In this document: piece after piece, positions 1 to 11,276 of the stretch
How positions within the stretch are numbered: the first letter of the stretch is position 1
How the letters are laid out: each line of letters opens with the position of its first letter
Assembly: GCA_007115705.1 (NCBI GenBank)
Contig: QXEO01000382.1
Span: forward strand, 7,903,318 to 7,967,317
Origin: Dactylis glomerata
Lineage: Eukaryota > Streptophyta > Magnoliopsida > Poales > Poaceae
Direction of reading: 5' to 3'
Length of the DNA: 64,000 nt
The notes under the pieces: generated by a model
What the model was told of the DNA's origin: nothing
Database searches by the model: none
What the model saw: only the letters and a program-made list of their open reading frames with translations
Position numbers and translations under genes: made by a program

Positions 1-101
1 TCCAGAACAAACTCCCGACAACAAACATCTGTACCGGACAGCTTAAAAAAAGAAGAGGAGAAAGTGATATCTGAAGTTCTGAACAGATGTAGAGGACCGG
101 C

Positions 102-1780
102 TTAACGATGCCCATGCTGAAGAACATCCTGCAGCTGCATGCCGTAGTACTCCGCAAATCGGTGCTCGGCCTGACGTGGAAGCAGAGCCGCCGGCGAAGC
201 AGCGGCAGCATCAGCCGGTGGTCCCATGGCGCGGGCAGCGGCGAGGAGCAGGTCGTCGGGCGACGACGGGCAGAAGCCGTGCGGTTGCTGCTGGAGCGAG
301 GCCAGGGAGTAGATGCCTGTGGTGACCATGCCGCGGTGGGCGGCGGGGCACGGGTGCGCGTGGTGGCCCTCGTAGGTGGTGACGACCGTGGAGGGGTCCT
401 GCTGCGACCGCTCCACCTGCTTCTTCACCCCGCACCGCGCCGCCGTGCACCGGTAGTAGCTCCTGCACGCACGCGTTTCAGAATCTCAGTTCAGTACCCT
501 CAGGTAAAAAAGAGTGGCAGTTCAGTGTCTGCATTGGGCATTGCTACTGTAGTACTGTCGGTCAGTTTGTTAGCATGCGTATTTTCAGCATCGAGCTCAA
601 CATTTTTCTGCAGACTACATGATTTCCCTACAAAGCTACTCAGAGAAAGATGATATGATTTTGACAAGCCGACAATACTGTACTCAGTAATTACCAAACG
701 AGAAAGATGTGCGAGAAATACAAGTGGCGTAGCATAGATGTCGTACCTTGGAAAAGAGCTGTTCTTGACGGCCTTCTGGCCGTACTTGCGCCAGCGGTAG
801 CCGTCGTCGAGGTGGTCCACCTCGCTCTTGGTCGCGAACGCCACGCGAGACCCACGCGCCTTCTTCTCCACCTTCCCCTTCTTCTTCATCTGTTTCTTCT
901 CGTCCCTCCTGCGCGCATGAATCGATCAGCACAATGGGGAGGAGATCATGCATGACGGCACGCTTTGAAGTTTGAACTCAATCTCAGCGTCAGCGCCGTT
1001 TGAAGTCGGTCGTTTCATAGCTAGTGTGTTTTTAAACTGAAATCGATAGAATATCTTTTTGGTTCGGAATGGTAGGTGGCAAGTTGACCGCGAACCCTAA
1101 ATCAATCCTGATGTTCACACTTCACGCGGTAATACTACCTACGTACAGTACGGCGGGATCTTCTCATTCAGACGGAGAAAGCGAGCGCGATCGATCGAGA
1201 TGGAGGCATCGAGCAAGAACAGGTGCTGCTCGATCTAACACTCGAACATATAGCAAGATTTTAGGAGGGGATCGATTTAGCACATAGTTGCGCACGTGCC
1301 CCAAGATAGATAAGAAATTCCTTACCTCGAATTTTGATGATCGGCCGACCCCTCCTCGTCGATCTCCCCTTCCTCGTCTCCCTCCTCCGGCGCTGGTCTA
1401 CCTTTCCTGCCCCGAGACAGATCGCTGGACATCGAGGAGTTCGTCATGATTGGGGCCGCCGCGCCGCCACCGGCCTGCCGTCCATGTCGACCGTCATGGC
1501 CGATCATGTCTCCCACTGCCAATTCTCGCTGGTCAGCCGGCGCGTCCAGTTGCCTCGCGAGGCCCGCGGGGTCCTGGAAGCCCTGCAGGTAGTCAGTTAT
1601 GGTGGAATAGGGCGGCATGAGACCACCACCGGCATCCCCACCGACGCCGCACGCCGGACTCTGGAAGAAGATGCTGCCCGGGTCGTCGCCGTCGTATACG
1701 GGGACGGAGCCAGCGGCAGGCTGACGGTCCCCGTAGAGCTGGCCGCCGCCGTGGTCTCCTGTTCCGGATCTGGAGTGCAT
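102..1780 (-). CDS. WRKY transcription factor, group IIc, three exons
   Basis: Sequence-specific DNA-binding regulator expected to act in the nucleus on W-box (TTGAC) promoters. Coding exons on the minus strand are 1780-1326, 908-747 and 462-102, joined by GT-AG introns (1325-909 and 746-463), both in phase 2. They give 978 nt and 325 residues. Exon 1 encodes a Gly/Pro/acidic N-terminus. A Lys-rich stretch at about 156-170 could be a nuclear signal. The WRKYGQK heptad is residues 191-197 and the zinc ligands fit C-x4-C-x23-H-x-H (C211, C216, H240, H242), the group IIc pattern. The second intron splits the Arg codon of the PR/SYYRC junction, the canonical WRKY-domain intron position. The start is the ATG at 1780; no better upstream ATG is seen. 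All domain residues are intact, so it is probably functional. The subfamily member (WRKY23/48-like) cannot be named safely. Confidence 0.93.
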
Positions 1781-2267
1781 GCGCGCGAGTGTGTATGTGG
1801 GATCGAGACGCCGGGAGAGGTCGAGCGTGGAATGGGAAGGTGGAAGAAAGGGAGAGGCGTTGAACTGGGGTGTAGGAGTCTAGTTGGGGGAGGTGCAAGA
1901 TACGACTGGCCCTCTTGGAGGAAAACCAATGTGCGCCCGCGCGCGTGGATCGTGCTTGGTATTAGTATCGTACTACTACGTGCTACCCAACCGCTGTTTT
2001 ACCTAATTTAAACTTTGGATTAATATGTGTTTTCTAGAGCAGATCATCAAAGATATTTTAGTTCCCTAAAAAAATCAAAGATCTTTTAGTCCCATATATT
2101 GCGTGAATAAATATGTGTGTGTGCACCGCGTCAGTATGGGTACGTACGTGTAACATGCGTCTCCGGGAAATTAGAAATATTTTGGTCATGTCAAATGTGA
2201 ATGCTTATTTTGGTGGTACGACGCCACCACTACGCTTCATATAGTACTTACACGTGTATGGGGGGTT
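1781..2267. other. Upstream flank of the WRKY gene
   Basis: No coding sequence is supported here. This is the 5' flank of the minus-strand WRKY gene and should hold its promoter. It includes a GC-rich stretch next to the ATG, then AT-rich DNA. I could not pick a convincing TATA box. Confidence 0.4.
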
Positions 2268-3143
2268 GGTACGGGTATGGGCTTCCTGCTTTTTTAAAAC
2301 ACATATATGCCCTGAAGGGCCTAGATACGGTACTAATATTTAAGCGGTATATTACAATTTACAAAAAGAACCTTTAGAAATAAGATAATCTAGATCAGGT
2401 TCTTAGCAATTAGAGAACATATACCCTAAAAAAACGCAATCGGGTATTTTGACACCGCTGACGATCTCAGGCCTCAAGCGACAGCCATCACCACCAGCAC
2501 CGAAGACTATGTAATGGAGAAGTTGAGCAATGTGTATCCATTACCCGCGTGCCCACCGGATAAAAACCCATTAGAAATACGGATATAGGATAAAACATTA
2601 CCAATGGGATATAATTGGGAAGATATAATACCCATACCCATGTACTCATGTACCCGCTAATATATTAACATGTGTGTCTCTATAATATTTTGCTTAAACT
2701 TTTCATAGTGTTGTTCATTCTAATGCTTATTTTTTTAGTCTTATGATGGCCAAACTACCCTAATTTATCGTGAGTTTTCAAACTTTGAGTGTATGAATCT
2801 ATGTTATATATGATTATATGTTGTTTATTTTATTTTATGATGTGTTGTTATAGGCAAGTGCTATTGTTTATAATTTGTTCTCATTTATAAGTATGTGTTC
2901 ATGTTTATTATGTCCTAAAATTTACAAATTTATGGTTATATGTTATTGTTTAGATTATTTTGTCCTTAATTTAATGTGTTATGAATACGAGTATTTTTAC
3001 CCGCTCGTACCTATTTACCCTGCCGGGTAACAGGTATAGGAATAACTTATACCCCTGTTGAGGGATATGGGTATGGGTGACGGGTAAGCTTTGAGGTGAC
3101 ATGAATGGGTATGGGGTGGCTCCGCCCATACCCATACCCTACC
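2268..3143. repeat. Putative non-autonomous DNA transposon with inverted GGGTATGGGC ends
   Basis: The stretch is bounded by inverted purine/pyrimidine motifs: GGTACGGGTATGGGC at 2268-2282 and GCCCATACCCATACCC at 3124-3139. Further ACCCGC and CCCATACCC copies lie just inside both ends, and the middle is AT-rich with no ORF. Clustered subterminal ACCCG/GGGTA motifs are common in hAT-type elements. I could not define a target-site duplication, so class and exact ends are uncertain. Confidence 0.3.
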
Positions 3144-4629
3144 TTTAGAGGGCCTCCGAGGGAGGTTGTTAATCACCTGAAGCGACGCCGGCGTCAGGCG
3201 TTGGAGCTGCTCGCCTGCTCCCTGCTAGCATCAAGAGTCGGCGGCCAAACAAGGACTACCTTGGATGACCTCCAAGAACTCGTAGTAGCACGAACTCTCC
3301 CTAGCTTCTTACGGATAAGCAGAACACCGGACCAAGCTGGCCCTCCTCCTCGCCTCCTCAGCCGACCAGGAGGGGAAGCAATGGGATGAACTCCAGAGAT
3401 AGAAGAAACCACCTGTCCGCTTATAGATGAATACCTCACCAGCTTTGCTTCAAGCACCCAGCCGCCACCTTGAAAGCTTGGCGACCAGCATCACTGGCGG
3501 CCGACCGACAGCACAGAGGAGCACCAAATCGACTAGCTTCCAAGAGTTGGGGAAGACATCCTTATTGCACATAGGAGGACGAGTGGGCGACGGGGCGGCA
3601 AGCGGGCGCCCCAGATCTGCGGCCATGAGGTGCGTGACGGGCAGGTGGTCGCCGGCCAGTGAGGTTGCCCTGGTCGCCACTCAGCTCCCAGAAACGAGTG
3701 GAACGAATTTTGGGCGGTGAGTTGAAAATGATATATCAGGCCCTTCGTTGCTAGTAAGAGAAAGTAAGGGGTACGTTTTGCAAAACAAACAACACGGTGG
3801 TGGGCGTTTATTTGCGAAAAGTTTGGTACTGGTTGGTTTTTGATCTGGCTCGCACATTTGACATCCAATGGCCTATAATACTTACGAGTTTGCAGGTTTC
3901 CACCGGGTGTTGGTTTCCATGTGATACCTTTTCATCACCGAGGGCAAAGCCGCCTTGCACGTACGTTCGAGATCAACTAGCGGCGGCGGCGGTGGCGGCC
4001 AAATTTACCTCCCGCTCGACCGTTTACTCGCGCGTTGTCAGAGGCCGGGAGTCTCCGCACGTGGTCGCTCGCGGCGCGCCCATACATACACCGACGCCGC
4101 TCGGCTCATGTACGATGTATTGTCGAGCGGGGGAGGCGCCTACACGTACGTACTAGTATACGTATTTAGTCAAGCCAATGGCTTATTCGGTGGCTGGCGT
4201 ACGTATTATAATTTTTGGCGCGACAGGAGAGCGTCGGCGTCGGCGGCGCGTATCGAATACGGCCGGCGCTGGGCGGCGCGGCGCACCGTGGCCGGCGTGC
4301 GGGCCTGCCACGTAAACTTCACCCGATCGAGGCAACAAGGTTCCGCACGTGCGTTCCCCGGTGTGAACGGGAGCTGGGGCATTGCGGCGACGCGATAGGA
4401 GGACGTACGATGGCGACCGCCGGCTAGAGGGGCCGACGCGGCCGGCGCGCGCGTCCTCGCTTTGGTGATTGGGGCGGCGCGCCGTCGGCGGCGGCGGATG
4501 GATAAATGGAATCTGGATTGATGCGCGCGCACTATGATAGAGGCGGCGACGATCGATCGGTCGGCGCCAGAATCTCTCGTGCGATCGATGGAGCTCTTGT
4601 TTCTCACCGGCCGGCTCCTGCAGCGAGTG
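3144..4629. other. Intergenic DNA, no supported gene
   Basis: Mixed GC-rich sequence with short ORFs on both strands that show no recognisable protein signature. The part from about 3950 to 4600 is rich in CGG/GCC and looks like an old promoter or UTR fragment. I see no gene. Confidence 0.4.
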
Positions 4630-5274
4630 GAAATCGATAAAAATAACCTCTCTAGCAAACTTAGTATAAAATAAACCTAAACTGAAACTATTTCATAAAA
4701 TAACCCTTTTTAGTAGCGCCCGCAACGGCGGCGTTATGCTCAGTTGCATAGCGCCGTGCTCTAGGGTGCTATCCTCTTGGACACGTGGCGTAGCGGGACC
4801 CGCATCCAACACCATAGCGCCGGAGCCAGGGGCGCTATGCTCTTATTGGGCCGGCCCACGAGTGCTGCGGCCGTCCGATGCTAACCGAGGTGAGAGTTTA
4901 GTCCCACCTCGGAAGCTAAGGGGCGCCCGTACCAGCTCAGGGGCTCTCTCACACCGCACCTTATATACTGGTGCGGGCGCCCCTCAGCTTTCGAGGTGGG
5001 ACTAAACTCCCACCTTGGTTAGCATCGGATGGCCGCAACACTCGTGGGTCGGCCCAATAAGAGCATAGCGCCCTTGGCTTCGGCGCTACGGTGCTGGATG
5101 CGGATACCGCTACACCACGTGTCCAGGAGGATAACACCCTAGAGCACGACGCTATGCAACTGAGCATAACGCCGCCGTTGCGAGCGCTGCTAAAAAGGGT
5201 TATTTTGTGAAATAGTTTCAGATTAGGTTTATTTTATGTTGAAATTTGCTGAAGAGGTCAGTTTTATCGATTTC
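4630..5274. repeat. Long near-palindromic foldback element (about 645 bp)
   Basis: The left arm, starting GAAATCGATAAAA at 4630, is matched by the reverse complement of the right arm, ending TTTTATCGATTTC at 5274. Similarity runs almost continuously to a centre near 4950. Both arms carry the same landmarks in mirror order: AATAAACCTAA, AAATAACCCTTTTTAG, TGCTCAGTTGCATAGCG, GGGCGCTATGCTCTTATTG and GTTTAGTCCCACCTCG. The same short peptide opens on both strands because of the symmetry, so these ORFs are not genes. Long terminal inverted repeats suggest a MULE-like or foldback MITE. No target duplication was found. A transcript across it would fold into long dsRNA. Confidence 0.8.
4961..5003 (-). 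promoter_or_regulatory. snRNA-type USE plus TATA promoter inside the foldback element
   Basis: On the minus strand AGTCCCACCTCG (5003-4992) resembles the plant snRNA upstream sequence element RTCCCACATCG. It is followed after exactly 24 nt by TATATAA (4967-4961). In plants a spacing of about 23-24 nt between these boxes is associated with Pol III snRNA-type genes, against about 33-34 nt for Pol II. The mirror USE on the plus strand (4900-4911) has CTCAGG where the TATA box should be, so only one direction is complete. A start near 4940 would read through the left arm toward a TTTT near 4695. Activity is inferred, not shown. Confidence 0.45.
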
Positions 5275-7235
5275 GCCCTGCGCGCGATGAACACGTGGGC
5301 GGCGCAGCAGTATTTTCACGTGCTAATTGCTCTGCTCACGTCTCGTGGGTGGGGATCGGATCAGGATGTGACACGCGCTACTACTGCATTCTATTCTACC
5401 ACGTTCGGTGTGGTCAGGGTGTCTCCTGTCTACGTGCTAATCACCAACTCAATTTTAGCCTGAATACGGTGCATATGGGCAGCACTGATCTCGTTTTTTC
5501 AAAAAAAAAACAACAAAACGAAAACTATAGTTTGGAGTTTCATTTTTTTTAAGTATAGTTCCATGTAGCCAACTATTTATCAGATTTTGTTATTTTTGTG
5601 TACCCTATAATATAAAGAACTTAAATTCATGCTTGTAGATTACATCATTAACTATGTCCAAATCTATTTTTATATTTTTTCTTCAAAATTTTAAATAATT
5701 TTTTTGAATTTTTAAAAATAAGAAATTACTGAAGCTCGGGAGTCAAAAACGCTTTTCTCTACAACATAGTTTTAAGTTCTAAACTAGTGCGGCATGAGTT
5801 GGGCAAAGATATACCAGAACTCAAATTTATTTTAGCCCGATCTAGTTTGTGTCTTCTAGCGGTTACTTCTAGTTTGCTCATCGGGAGGATGACAAACTTT
5901 TCCAAGCATATTTGTAAATTCATTATTTATTAGGGCTATTTTTGCAACGATTTGACTTCGATAATTAATACTTCTATTGTCATGGCAATGGGTCCTGTTT
6001 CCCTCAGCACCACAGAAAATTCATCTATTAGGGAACGGGTATTGTCAACTTTGATCCCATAGTTAAAAATGGGGGTGTGGGTTAAATGATATCCCCATAC
6101 CCGTTACCGCTATCCCCGCCCAAAACCGGATGGGATGAGAAAAAAGTCATCATGATTGTTTTTTTTAGAGCAGCCACGTATTTCATTTATAGAAAATGAA
6201 GTTACATGACCAAACAAACATGATAACTAAAAGATAGACTACGAGAAGACAACTGCCCTAGAAACTTTGCAGATACAACCTAAAGAACAGAAAATACAGA
6301 TTCATATTTAGAGTTTCCTGTACCCACCGAAGCAAGCGGCGCCGCCAAACTCCAACACAGCTTAGACGCACGTTGGAAGAAACACCGAGCCTCCACTATT
6401 GCTAGGTCCAAAGAAGCACCGTCGCCCACGAGACTTTATGAGTCGATGAACATGGCCCTCCAAGTAGCGAGGCACATGTTATTGTGGCACGTGCCTTTTA
6501 CCAAGATCCATCGTATCCCATCAATGAAATCGAGAAATAGTGACAGATCCACCATCTCAGAACCAACATCCTCTATCTAGAGCATCCACCTTGCTTCGGC
6601 CCCTAGTGTCACCATGGAAAACAACAAACGCCGACGACACGTCAAGAAAAAGATCTCGATCTAAAGAATTATGAGAAGACCAAGATGTCGATCTAAAACA
6701 TTGACAATCACACATTGCCATCAACTCCGAGACGTCACCGTGGAGGTCTCCTCCGGGTGTGAGGGTAGAGTGGAGGCAGATTTATTTACCTGGGTGTCCA
6801 CCACCCGAACGATGCACATAGAAGGTCTAACCCTAACTATAGATTAGAGGAACAAGGTCCCCCTTCCTCCTATCGCTGGAGCAGCAAGTAGAGGGAGAGG
6901 ATACCAAGGCCCTGGCTAGTGGAGATCTGGAGGGAGGGAGGTGGTCGCCTCGCCGCGTGTCTCCTACGAGAGAGGCGCGTGATGCTAGGATGATAGAAAT
7001 GTATCTTCCCAATTGCTAAATGGGGAATGACAAGGCAATGCTAGTGGGAGCAGATCCGTTACCATATGCCCCCAGTGTTTTTTCTTAGATTATGCAATCA
7101 TGTATCTTATTTTTTTAGAACATATGACCTATGTCATTGGAGAAATAAAGGTCATGACACAAAAAATCAGAAATACCGCAGTACCTCAAAGTGGACAGAA
7201 ACCAGAGGTCACCGTCATCTTTGGTCCAAAGGGCC
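5275..7235. other. Intergenic DNA upstream of TOM7, transposon-like remnants
   Basis: No gene is supported. 5480-5970 is AT-rich. 6020-6140 has GGGAACGGG / CCCATACCCG motifs like those at 2268-3143, so it may be a related DNA-transposon fragment. 6150-7010 resembles transcribed repeat sequence but has no convincing ORF. Confidence 0.35.
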
Positions 7236-7326
7236 GGCCCAAATGTCGGCTTACCGAGCTTTAGTAGACCAGTGAGAAAGAAAACTACACAGCCCAACAA
7301 GGCGCCCATTGTAAATTCATAGCCCA
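7236..7326. promoter_or_regulatory. Cluster of site II (TGGGCC/T) elements in the TOM7 promoter
   Basis: GGCCCA at 7236-7241 and AGCCCA at 7291-7296 and 7321-7326 are the reverse complement of TGGGCC/TGGGCT. These site II motifs bind TCP factors and are enriched in plant promoters for mitochondrial and ribosomal proteins. They sit 160-250 bp upstream of the TOM7 start codon, which fits the role of the gene. Binding is inferred from the motif only. Confidence 0.5.
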
Positions 7327-7488
7327 ACCCACCCGCACGGCCCGCTTCAGCGTCCATCAAAAGCCCCAGCTCCCACCCGGCGCCGAGTCGCGTTCGCTCC
7401 GGTAGGGTTTTACAATTCACCTCTGCACGGCGAAGAGCAGCAGCGGCGGCGAGCGCGTCGACACCAGGCAAGCGAACCACCAACGACC

Positions 7489-7752
7489 ATGGCGCCACCA
7501 CCCCGCTCATCCCCGAAGCCGAAGCCGAAGGGAAGGGGCCTCGGGCGGAAGGGGGGCGCCGTCGTGCCGCCGGCGGAGGCGGCGGCGGCGGCGGCGCGGC
7601 GCTCGGCGAGGGAGTGGGAGCTCTGGAGCGCGTGGGCGCTGAACGGGGCGAAGGTGGTGGCGCACTACGGCTTCATCCCGCTCGTCATCGCCGTCGGCGT
7701 CATCAAGTCCGACCCCAGGCCCTCCCTCTTCCAGCTCCTCACCCCCTTCTGA
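7489..7752 (+). CDS. TOM7: Mitochondrial import receptor subunit TOM7
   Basis: Small tail-anchored subunit of the outer-membrane TOM translocase, where it modulates assembly of the TOM40 core with its receptors. The 87-residue product has a basic, Pro/Lys-rich N-terminus (residues 1-22), an Ala/Arg-rich linker and an aromatic W-x2-W stretch. The membrane anchor at about 55-75 contains the family signature HYGFIPLVI, and the tail DPRPSLFQLLTPF matches plant TOM7-1 proteins. Length is a little above the Arabidopsis form (about 75) because of the Ala-rich linker. The ATG at 7489 lies in a purine-flanked context (ACCATGG). There is no intron and the ORF is undamaged. The promoter has site II motifs, expected for a nuclear gene for a mitochondrial protein. 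Expression is likely broad and constitutive. Confidence 0.9.
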   Translation: MAPPPRSSPKPKPKGRGLGRKGGAVVPPAEAAAAAARRSAREWELWSAWALNGAKVVAHYGFIPLVIAVGVIKSDPRPSLFQLLTPF

Positions 7753-7919
7753 TCTCCGTCGCGCTTCGTTCATCAGGGTAGGCTGTTGCATATGTGGTTT
7801 GGCCCGCTAGTGATTTGCTCCAGGAGGTGAAATTGAAGGTTGTCTTTGGTAGTAGTTGTCAGTAACTTGTTAGTATTATCTGCTCTGCTGGTACTTCTGC
7901 ACTCATGTTTTGGTGGGGA

Positions 7920-10300
7920 TCAGAACCTGGATCATTACATAATTGCGATGATGGATGAGTTATGTGATTGATATCTATCTCTGTGGATTCTGAATTATCT
8001 CATGCGTGCATGTCTCACATGTGATTGAAAGGTGATCCCTTTTGCTCCTCGTGAGATGCTGCTGCTGCTGAGTGCGGACATACAGTACGAATCTGTTTTC
8101 TTTGTGCACTCTTCAGGCAAAGTACCAGTGAGTTACAAGGATGGTTGTCTGTTGGTAATCGCTAGAATTGGACACATCTATGCTAATTCTTGTGTTTACA
8201 TCAATGTTTTGCAAGTTTCATTGTGCATGCTTATACTGTTCTTTCATCTGCTCAACCATCGGCTCAGTGACAGTTATTCACTTTTGTTGTTCCATAGTAG
8301 GCTATGAGCATACGTTCTGACATTATTGCCAACCCTCCCTCGGGATCCTAGTACCGCTGCTCGCATCTCGTATATTTGTTTGGAGAACTGCTATACGTAC
8401 GATGGTTTCCATCCGACCTGTCGTACACAGGTTGGACAGGAAATATTGTACGCACATCATTTCTGATTTGTTTGCCTGGCATGTGAAGTGTGGATCTAGT
8501 GATGTGTCTGCCTTATTTGTGTAATATGTGATCTCTGCAACTCCTAGATATTTTCTTTGTCCATCTTAAGCGGAAGAGTATTGTTGTGCCTATTTGTCTG
8601 GCCAATTAATTAATTATGCGGGTTGTGATTATTTTGTGGATATCTGCTGTATGGTGTCGATAGGAAACCCCTGAAGAAATTACTCCCTCTCTCCTAAATT
8701 AGTTGTCCCAGTCTTTTCTAGATACACATGTATCTACACGCTAAAAACGTGTCTAGATACTTGCGTATCTAGACAAAGTTGAGACTACTAATTTTGAATG
8801 GAGGGATACATGTTTTAAGTCAGTGTTATGGAAGTTGCACTTGGCATCTTTGTACCGTACTTCATTTGTTCCATAATGGGATTGTTCTGCTTATCATATG
8901 CCTCAGTTTTCTGTCTGTGTTATGTCACATGTGTTCTTGATTTAGAGAGTACTTGCCTTCAGCGTGCCAATGTTCATAGTTGTCATTTGGTCAATATTTT
9001 GCAAGTTTCATTGTGCATGCTCATACTGCTCCTGCATCTGCTCAACCATGGGCTCAGTGACAGTTAATCACTTTTGGTGTTCCATAGTAGGCTATGAGCA
9101 TATGTTCTGACATTATTGCTGACCCTCTCTCGAGATACTAGTACCGCTGTTTGTATGTCGTATATTTGTTTGCCTGGCATGTGAAGTGTGGATCTGGTGG
9201 TGTGCCTGCCTTATTTGTGTAATATGTGATCTCTGCAACTCCTAGATATGTTCTTTGTCCATCTTAAGCAGAAGAGTTGTTTGTTCCAGAATTTGAGTGT
9301 TTTAAGTTGTTCATCCAATATGATGAATGGATGATGCGATTGATATCTCTGTGGGTTCTGGATTTGCCATGTCGAATGTTGATGCCTTGCAATCCCTTTG
9401 ACTACTCGCTAGCCGCTGATGTGGACATACAGTAGGAATTTTTGTTTCTCTGTCCATTCTTTTAGGAAATGTTAACTGGGTTGTGATTATGTTCTGGATA
9501 GATCTATTGGTAATTGACTAGAATCAGTAAGATCTGTGAGAAAATCTAGTGTTTTCATCAATGGTTTGCAAGTTTTGCTGTCAGTGGGTAAATGCTTAGG
9601 TAGGATCACTTTTGGTGCTCCATAATTTCAGGGTTTAATTAGGTTGTCAATATTCATACATGACATTGTTCATTAAAGGTATTATCTTGAGCTTCTGGTT
9701 GTATCTCCTTACTTTTCTGTAATCCATACTATCGCTGACCCTCAAGACTTCTACTACCGCTGCTGGTATTTATGCAATTGTTTTTACTGGGAATCAATAA
9801 CTCTTGGTATCTCATATAGCTGTTTTTGACACATGAAATGTGGATCTGGTAGGGTGCCTCCATTGTGTAACATGACATCTTTGCAACTTGGTGAGATATA
9901 GTCGATCTTAAGCAGAATACTCTTGTTTTGTGCCCATTATTCTGGCAGTTGATCAATTATGCGGGGTTGTGATCATTTTGTGGATGCCTGCTGGTATCAG
10001 GAAAAAAAACGTGTTTCAAGTCGTTTTAGTTCCACTTAGCATGTTGTACTGTTATTATTTGTTCTATAATATAATGCGCTTGTTCTGCGTGTCCCTCCAG
10101 TGTCCTGTCACTTGTGCTCTTGAATTGGAGAGTATTTGCCTTTGGCATGTCGTTGTTTGGAGAGTTTTAGAATGCATATTTGACATTTTTCTTCCTAGTT
10201 TGTTGGTTCTACTGTAGTGATCTTCCATCGAGATTTGTCCATGGTGTAGAACCTGATTGTGGTTGGAATTTTTTTTCCACACTTTGCTTGCTAGATCAGT
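7920..10300. repeat. Degenerate tandem triplication downstream of TOM7
   Basis: Several modules recur in the same order. A TTGCAAGTTTCATTGTGCATGC block occurs at about 8210 and 9000, with a weaker copy at about 9565. A block around GAAGTGTGGATCTGGTG is at about 8485, 9183 and 9835. A block around ATGCGGGTTGTGAT is at about 8617 and 9958, and a GAGAGTAxTTGCCTT block at about 8944 and 10128. Copy a (about 7920-8980) and copy c (about 9320-10300) are spaced about 1.2-1.4 kb apart; copy b (about 8988-9300) is partial. No ORF is conserved among copies, so this is duplicated non-coding DNA, perhaps including TOM7 3' UTR sequence. Confidence 0.65.
8693..8816. mobile_element. Stowaway-type MITE (Tc1/Mariner)
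   Basis: A 124-bp element starts CTCCCTCTCTCC and ends with the inverted GAATGGAGGGA. It is flanked by TA at 8691-8692 and 8817-8818, the target duplication of Stowaway elements. The interior holds inverted copies of a GTATCTAGAC-type motif and forms a hairpin. It is inserted within copy a of the TOM7-downstream repeat and is absent from copy c, so it arrived after or independently of that duplication. Similar to Thalos-type elements of Triticeae. Confidence 0.8.
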
Positions 10301-11130
10301 TATCTGTTAATTGTTGTTTCTGCCAGATGGGCAGATTAAACAGATCTTTAACCGAATAACTTTGAAAATTTGTGCCGGATGATTGGTATCTCATTTACTT
10401 GGGCAAAGGCATATCATGTTCATTACCAAATTTCGCTTTACAATAGTAGGCTTCTTTTGTTGTGGGTGTGTTTTTAGGGTAAACAAAGCATAGCATTCAT
10501 CATCCTGGGATCCGACACCTGAATATGAACAGAAAATTTGTCAGATCTGATGGGGGTAAATGATACAAAAAGCATTGTATGTCGATAATTAAGAACTGTA
10601 AATTTATGGGCAGTTTGACATAGAGAAGATGGTATTCATGTTCATTAGCATGGCCTTCAATCCATCGATCCAACTGTACCCCAATCCAGGACCGAGTGTG
10701 CATCCATGTATCATTTGTGCGGACATCTTCAAAATCGTGCAACTGGTCCATCCATAAAAATAAAGACATGAAAATCAGAAAACTAATAGTTTTGCTGATG
10801 GTTTAAAGCCCAAAAGGGAACCACAAGTGCTGCTTGAAGTGTAAAAGCCTAGAGCCCAGAATCCCATTAAAACGACGCCACACTGAAAAGGTCAAATCGC
10901 AGGCACGCCCACTCACCTCGATCCCCTAGCGCTCCCGGCCACGACACCGTTGCCATGGAAACTTGACCCTTGATCGGAAGGTTTACAGGTTGATACCGGA
11001 AGTAGTACAGTTTGGCAGTGTGGTATTGGTATGAGATTCCTAAAATACACCAGCTGTTTGCGTCGCCTTTGGCAAGCACATTGCACCTTCCATTTACAAG
11101 CTCATCGTCTTCGACACCACCACGTACTCG
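10301..11130. other. Flank of RING-H2 unit 1 with a conserved upstream block
   Basis: No gene is supported in 10301-10850. From about 10853 the sequence matches the upstream region of the other RING-H2 units: the AGCCCAGAATCCCAT block, a GTTGCCATGGAAACTTGA block at about 10950, a GATCGGAAGGTTTACA block, and a GCGTCGCCTTTGGCAAGCA block near 11057. The shared non-coding blocks show that whole gene units, promoters included, were duplicated. Confidence 0.6.
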
Positions 11131-11143
11131 CATATCCATATCC

Positions 11144-11156
11144 ATATACATATATC
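11144..11156 (+). promoter_or_regulatory. Likely TATA box of RING-H2 gene unit 1
   Basis: ATATACATATATC lies about 125 bp upstream of the ATG at 11277. TATA-rich motifs sit at equivalent positions in unit 2 (14131-14140) and unit 3 (18267-18279), in otherwise GC-rich promoter DNA. Confidence 0.4.
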
Positions 11157-11276
11157 CGACTGAATCTACTCCAATCCCATTGTTCTTTCGTGAAGTACTT
11201 ACGCGTTAGAGCTCATATCTTCTCTCGACATATCCATCCCGCTCGACCGCGTCTCAAACGAACGAGGACGACGACG

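Noticed and set aside
108..653. Plus-strand 181-codon ORF
   Set aside because: It is antisense to WRKY exon 3 and the second intron; the splice sites and zinc ligands on the minus strand explain the sequence.
1334..2011. Plus-strand 225-codon ORF
   Set aside because: Antisense to WRKY exon 1 and its promoter; no domain, and GC-rich exons leave open frames on the other strand.
4736..5167. Similar short proteins (MLSCIA...) on both strands
   Set aside because: They arise because the foldback element is palindromic; there is no gene evidence.
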